Origin: a virus
Direction: 5' to 3' (one strand)
Length of the DNA stretch: 31,620 nucleotides
Virus record (IMG/VR): IMGVR_UViG_3300015371_000120
Span: 1 to 31,620 of that record
Shown one piece after another: positions 30,067 to 31,620 of this stretch (position 1 is its first letter; the number at the start of each line of letters is the position of its first letter). The translations under genes were made by a program, and so were the position numbers. The notes below the pieces were generated by a model, which saw only the letters and a program-made list of their open reading frames with translations, did not search any database and was not told the origin of the DNA.

Positions 30067-30614
30067 TCGCTTTCCCCCTCGACGACGTGGGCCGGAATGA
30101 CCCCACCGTCTTTTGAATCTTTCCAATCGACCATGGCGGCGTCAAGCAGGGTCGCGCCAAAGCTGACCCCGCCCCTGCAGCTGGCGTCGGCCAGCCGCAG
30201 CACCCGCCGCAGGCCGAACTGCCGGTCGAGGCGCAGCAGCTGCGGGCGGGTCAGAATGCGGAAGTCGTGCGCCCGGTTGACGGCATAGTACCCGGCCCGG
30301 TTCTGCGCGATCAGCGCGCCGCCGGTTCGTTCAATGGTGGTCGGGGCGTACACGCAGCCCCGGTACTCGGCCCACGCATGAATGAACGGTACGGCGCTGT
30401 CGCCCGGTTCGCGTTCGATTGCGGGCCGGGGTTCAAACGTGCCGAACACGAGGTTCGCCCCCGGCACGTCGAACACGAATGCAGCTGACCGGTGAATGCA
30501 GAGGCCGTGCGGGCCGACCCGGTAGAACATTTGTTCACGCTGTTCGCGGGCAATGGCGGCGGCCAGCAGCTTCAGCGGCGGCAGCTTGGGGGCCGGGGAA
30601 CCGGGGGCGGTCAT
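30063..30614 (-). CDS. Hypothetical protein, 183 aa
   Basis: A 183-aa protein of unknown function. It begins with a polar Pro-rich stretch and a helix (LKLLAAAIAREQREQMFYRV), followed by a mostly beta domain (HGLCIHRSAAFVFDVPGANLVFGTFEPR; VPFIHAWAEYRGCVYAPTTIERTGGALIAQ). Basic residues cluster at residues 105-145. It is ATGA-coupled at both ends (30611-30614 upstream and 30063-30066 downstream). No motif is recognised. Confidence 0.72.
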   Translation of the reverse strand: MTAPGSPAPKLPPLKLLAAAIAREQREQMFYRVGPHGLCIHRSAAFVFDVPGANLVFGTFEPRPAIEREPGDSAVPFIHAWAEYRGCVYAPTTIERTGGALIAQNRAGYYAVNRAHDFRILTRPQLLRLDRQFGLRRVLRLADASCRGGVSFGATLLDAAMVDWKDSKDGGVIPAHVVEGESE

Positions 30615-30988
30615 TGGCCGCGCCTCGCAAAGGCGTGGGCCACCTCGAACGCGACGTGCGCTAGGTCGCCGCTGTTCAGCTTGCCAATCTGAAAGCAGAG
30701 TTCGCGCAGGGCGGGCGGGCGCGGCTTGAACATCGCCTCGACCAAGCCGCTGCTGTAGGCGACCCGGTGTTCGGGGAACCCGTCGCTGGCGACCGGCGGC
30801 ACAAAGTCGTCGGCCAGCTGCGGCATTGCCGGTTGGGCCTCGACCGGGGCGGCCAGCTTGTCGTTCAGGTAGGCGATCAGGTCGGCCTTTTGGTCAGGCA
30901 CCAGTTCGAGGTGCCAACCCTTGCCGTCGACTTTCGCCTCGTCTTGGGTTCCGGCGTAACGGCCTTTGGCGGTCAGGTAGAGTCGCAT
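30611..30988 (-). CDS. Hypothetical protein, 125 aa
   Basis: A 125-aa protein of unknown function. I chose the ATG at 30988 because GAAAGGAAC stands just upstream on the minus strand; the in-frame ATG at 31003 would precede that site. The N-terminus looks like beta strands (MRLYLTAKGRYAG; GWHLELVPDQKADLIAYLNDK), and residues 85-125 are a helical block (PPALRELCFQIGKLNSGDLAHVAFEVAHAFA). The stop overlaps the start of the 183-aa gene. Confidence 0.72.
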   Translation of the reverse strand: MRLYLTAKGRYAGTQDEAKVDGKGWHLELVPDQKADLIAYLNDKLAAPVEAQPAMPQLADDFVPPVASDGFPEHRVAYSSGLVEAMFKPRPPALRELCFQIGKLNSGDLAHVAFEVAHAFARRGQ

Positions 30989-31044
30989 TGGTGTTCCTTT
31001 CATGGCGGGCCGTGGTGGCCCTGTGGGTTCCGCTGGTGCGGTTA

Positions 31045-31068
31045 AGCGGGCCGCCGGAACGGCCCGCT
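31045..31068 (-). other. Perfect nine-base hairpin between minus-strand genes
   Basis: AGCGGGCCG (31045-31053) pairs with CGGCCCGCT (31060-31068) around six bases, in the 93-base gap between the 118-aa and 125-aa genes. There is no T-run. It may be a weak terminator, an RNA-processing site or an operator. Confidence 0.5.
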
Positions 31069-31081
31069 AGAGCGCAACAGG

Positions 31082-31438
31082 TCAGACGACGTCGACTCCG
31101 TCTTTCGGTATGGGGCGCAGGGTGACCTCGGTGCCGCCGTTCGGGCCGTCGCGCAGGGTGACCTCGCAAACCCGGCCACTGACCGCGACCACCCTGACCG
31201 CCCCAATCAGGTCGGTGACGCAGTCGGCATTGGTGACCGAGGCCAGCGGCGGGTCGCCTGCCCATTCGCCCCCATAGGTGCAGAGCAGCCAATCGTTGCG
31301 GGTGGGCAGGTCGAGGCCGTCGCGGGCGGTGACGACGTCGGTGTACCCGTCGCGGCGGCGAACAAGGGCGTGGCACCCGCCGCCGGTGCAGCTGGTCAGG
31401 AACCCCTGCGCGGCCAGCTGGTCGACTAGGCGGGTCAC
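31082..31438 (-). CDS. Hypothetical protein, 118 aa
   Basis: A 118-aa protein that begins with GTG in a GTGA overlap with the XRE-like gene upstream. The first 40 residues (VTRLVDQLAAQGFLTSCTGGGCHALVRRRDGY) look like the end of a winged helix, and the rest is strand-rich (GAVRVVAVSGRVCEVTLRDG; TEVTLRPIPKDG). Five Cys are present. Because of position next to an XRE gene it may be a partner regulator or a toxin-like protein, but nothing in it proves this. Confidence 0.7.
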   Translation of the reverse strand: MTRLVDQLAAQGFLTSCTGGGCHALVRRRDGYTDVVTARDGLDLPTRNDWLLCTYGGEWAGDPPLASVTNADCVTDLIGAVRVVAVSGRVCEVTLRDGPNGGTEVTLRPIPKDGVDVV

Positions 31439-31620
31439 TTGGCACCGCCAAGGTGGGCGGCGACGAGGAACCGCATTGCGACGGTGACGGGGCCATTGAT
31501 TGCGGACTCGCCGCTTTCCCACCGGCGCACCGTGCGCCCGCCGCCGGTGCCAAGCAGCAGGGCGTCGGCGAGGCCAGCGGCGGTCAGGCCGAGGGCCATG
31601 CGGTGGTCGCGGAATTCAGA
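31435..31620 (-). CDS. XRE-type helix-turn-helix protein, partial (cut by window edge)
   Basis: The C-terminal 61 residues of an HTH protein whose start lies outside the window. It reads EFRDHRMALGLTAAGLADALLLG, then GRTVRRWESGESAINGPVTVAMRFLVA. The RWESG block and the ending match the 67-aa XRE protein at 29618-29821 (KWESGARSITGPARVAIRLL), so the two are paralogues. Its stop overlaps the GTG start of the 118-aa gene. Confidence 0.82.
   Translation of the reverse strand, partial: SEFRDHRMALGLTAAGLADALLLGTGGGRTVRRWESGESAINGPVTVAMRFLVAAHLGGAK

Overview
The window is a GC-rich stretch of a tailed bacteriophage (or prophage) genome with HK97-type morphogenesis genes and a long-tailed siphovirus layout. 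An alphaproteobacterial host is the best guess. The phage carries a Ros/MucR zinc-finger regulator (5596-6045), a family typical of alphaproteobacteria, and several tail proteins resemble gene-transfer-agent and alphaproteobacterial phage tail families. No integrase, endolysin or DNA polymerase is visible, so the window is only part of the genome and the lifestyle cannot be settled.

Left part, plus strand (1-7721): an early or accessory operon of small genes, mostly joined by ATGA or GTGA stop/start overlaps. It opens with the end of a C5-cytosine methyltransferase and a helix-turn-helix replication-initiator-like gene that carries a cluster of dyads and iteron-like repeats inside its coding sequence. 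A DUF559-like PD-(D/E)XK nuclease and many small unknown genes follow. Two tracts of a degenerate five-base repeat (CGCNN) lie on either side of one 185-aa gene. They are the strangest sequence in the window, and their open frames are joined to the neighbouring genes by ATGA overlaps. Further on come small membrane proteins, MucR with a hairpin and a terminator behind it, a promoter with a palindrome in its spacer, three related hairpins before three small genes, and a secreted small protein.

Middle, plus strand (7722-28473): a hairpin-rich leader precedes a phage-encoded NusG/RfaH-type protein, which I infer to be the late-gene antiterminator. Behind it lie an HNH endonuclease, terminase small and large subunits, portal, protease, major capsid, a terminator, decoration- or accessory-type genes including one with an EF-hand loop, head-tail connectors, major tail protein, a frameshifted tail-assembly-chaperone pair, tape measure, distal-tail genes, a NlpC/P60-like (DUF6950) protein, the central tail hub, a collagen-like fibre and a polyglycine adhesin-like protein. 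Three tiny overlapping membrane-protein genes finish the operon.

Right part, minus strand (28474-31620): a convergent operon of small genes, including two XRE-type helix-turn-helix paralogues (one cut by the window edge), a winged-helix-like protein, and a 309-aa protein of unknown function behind a strong minus-strand terminator.
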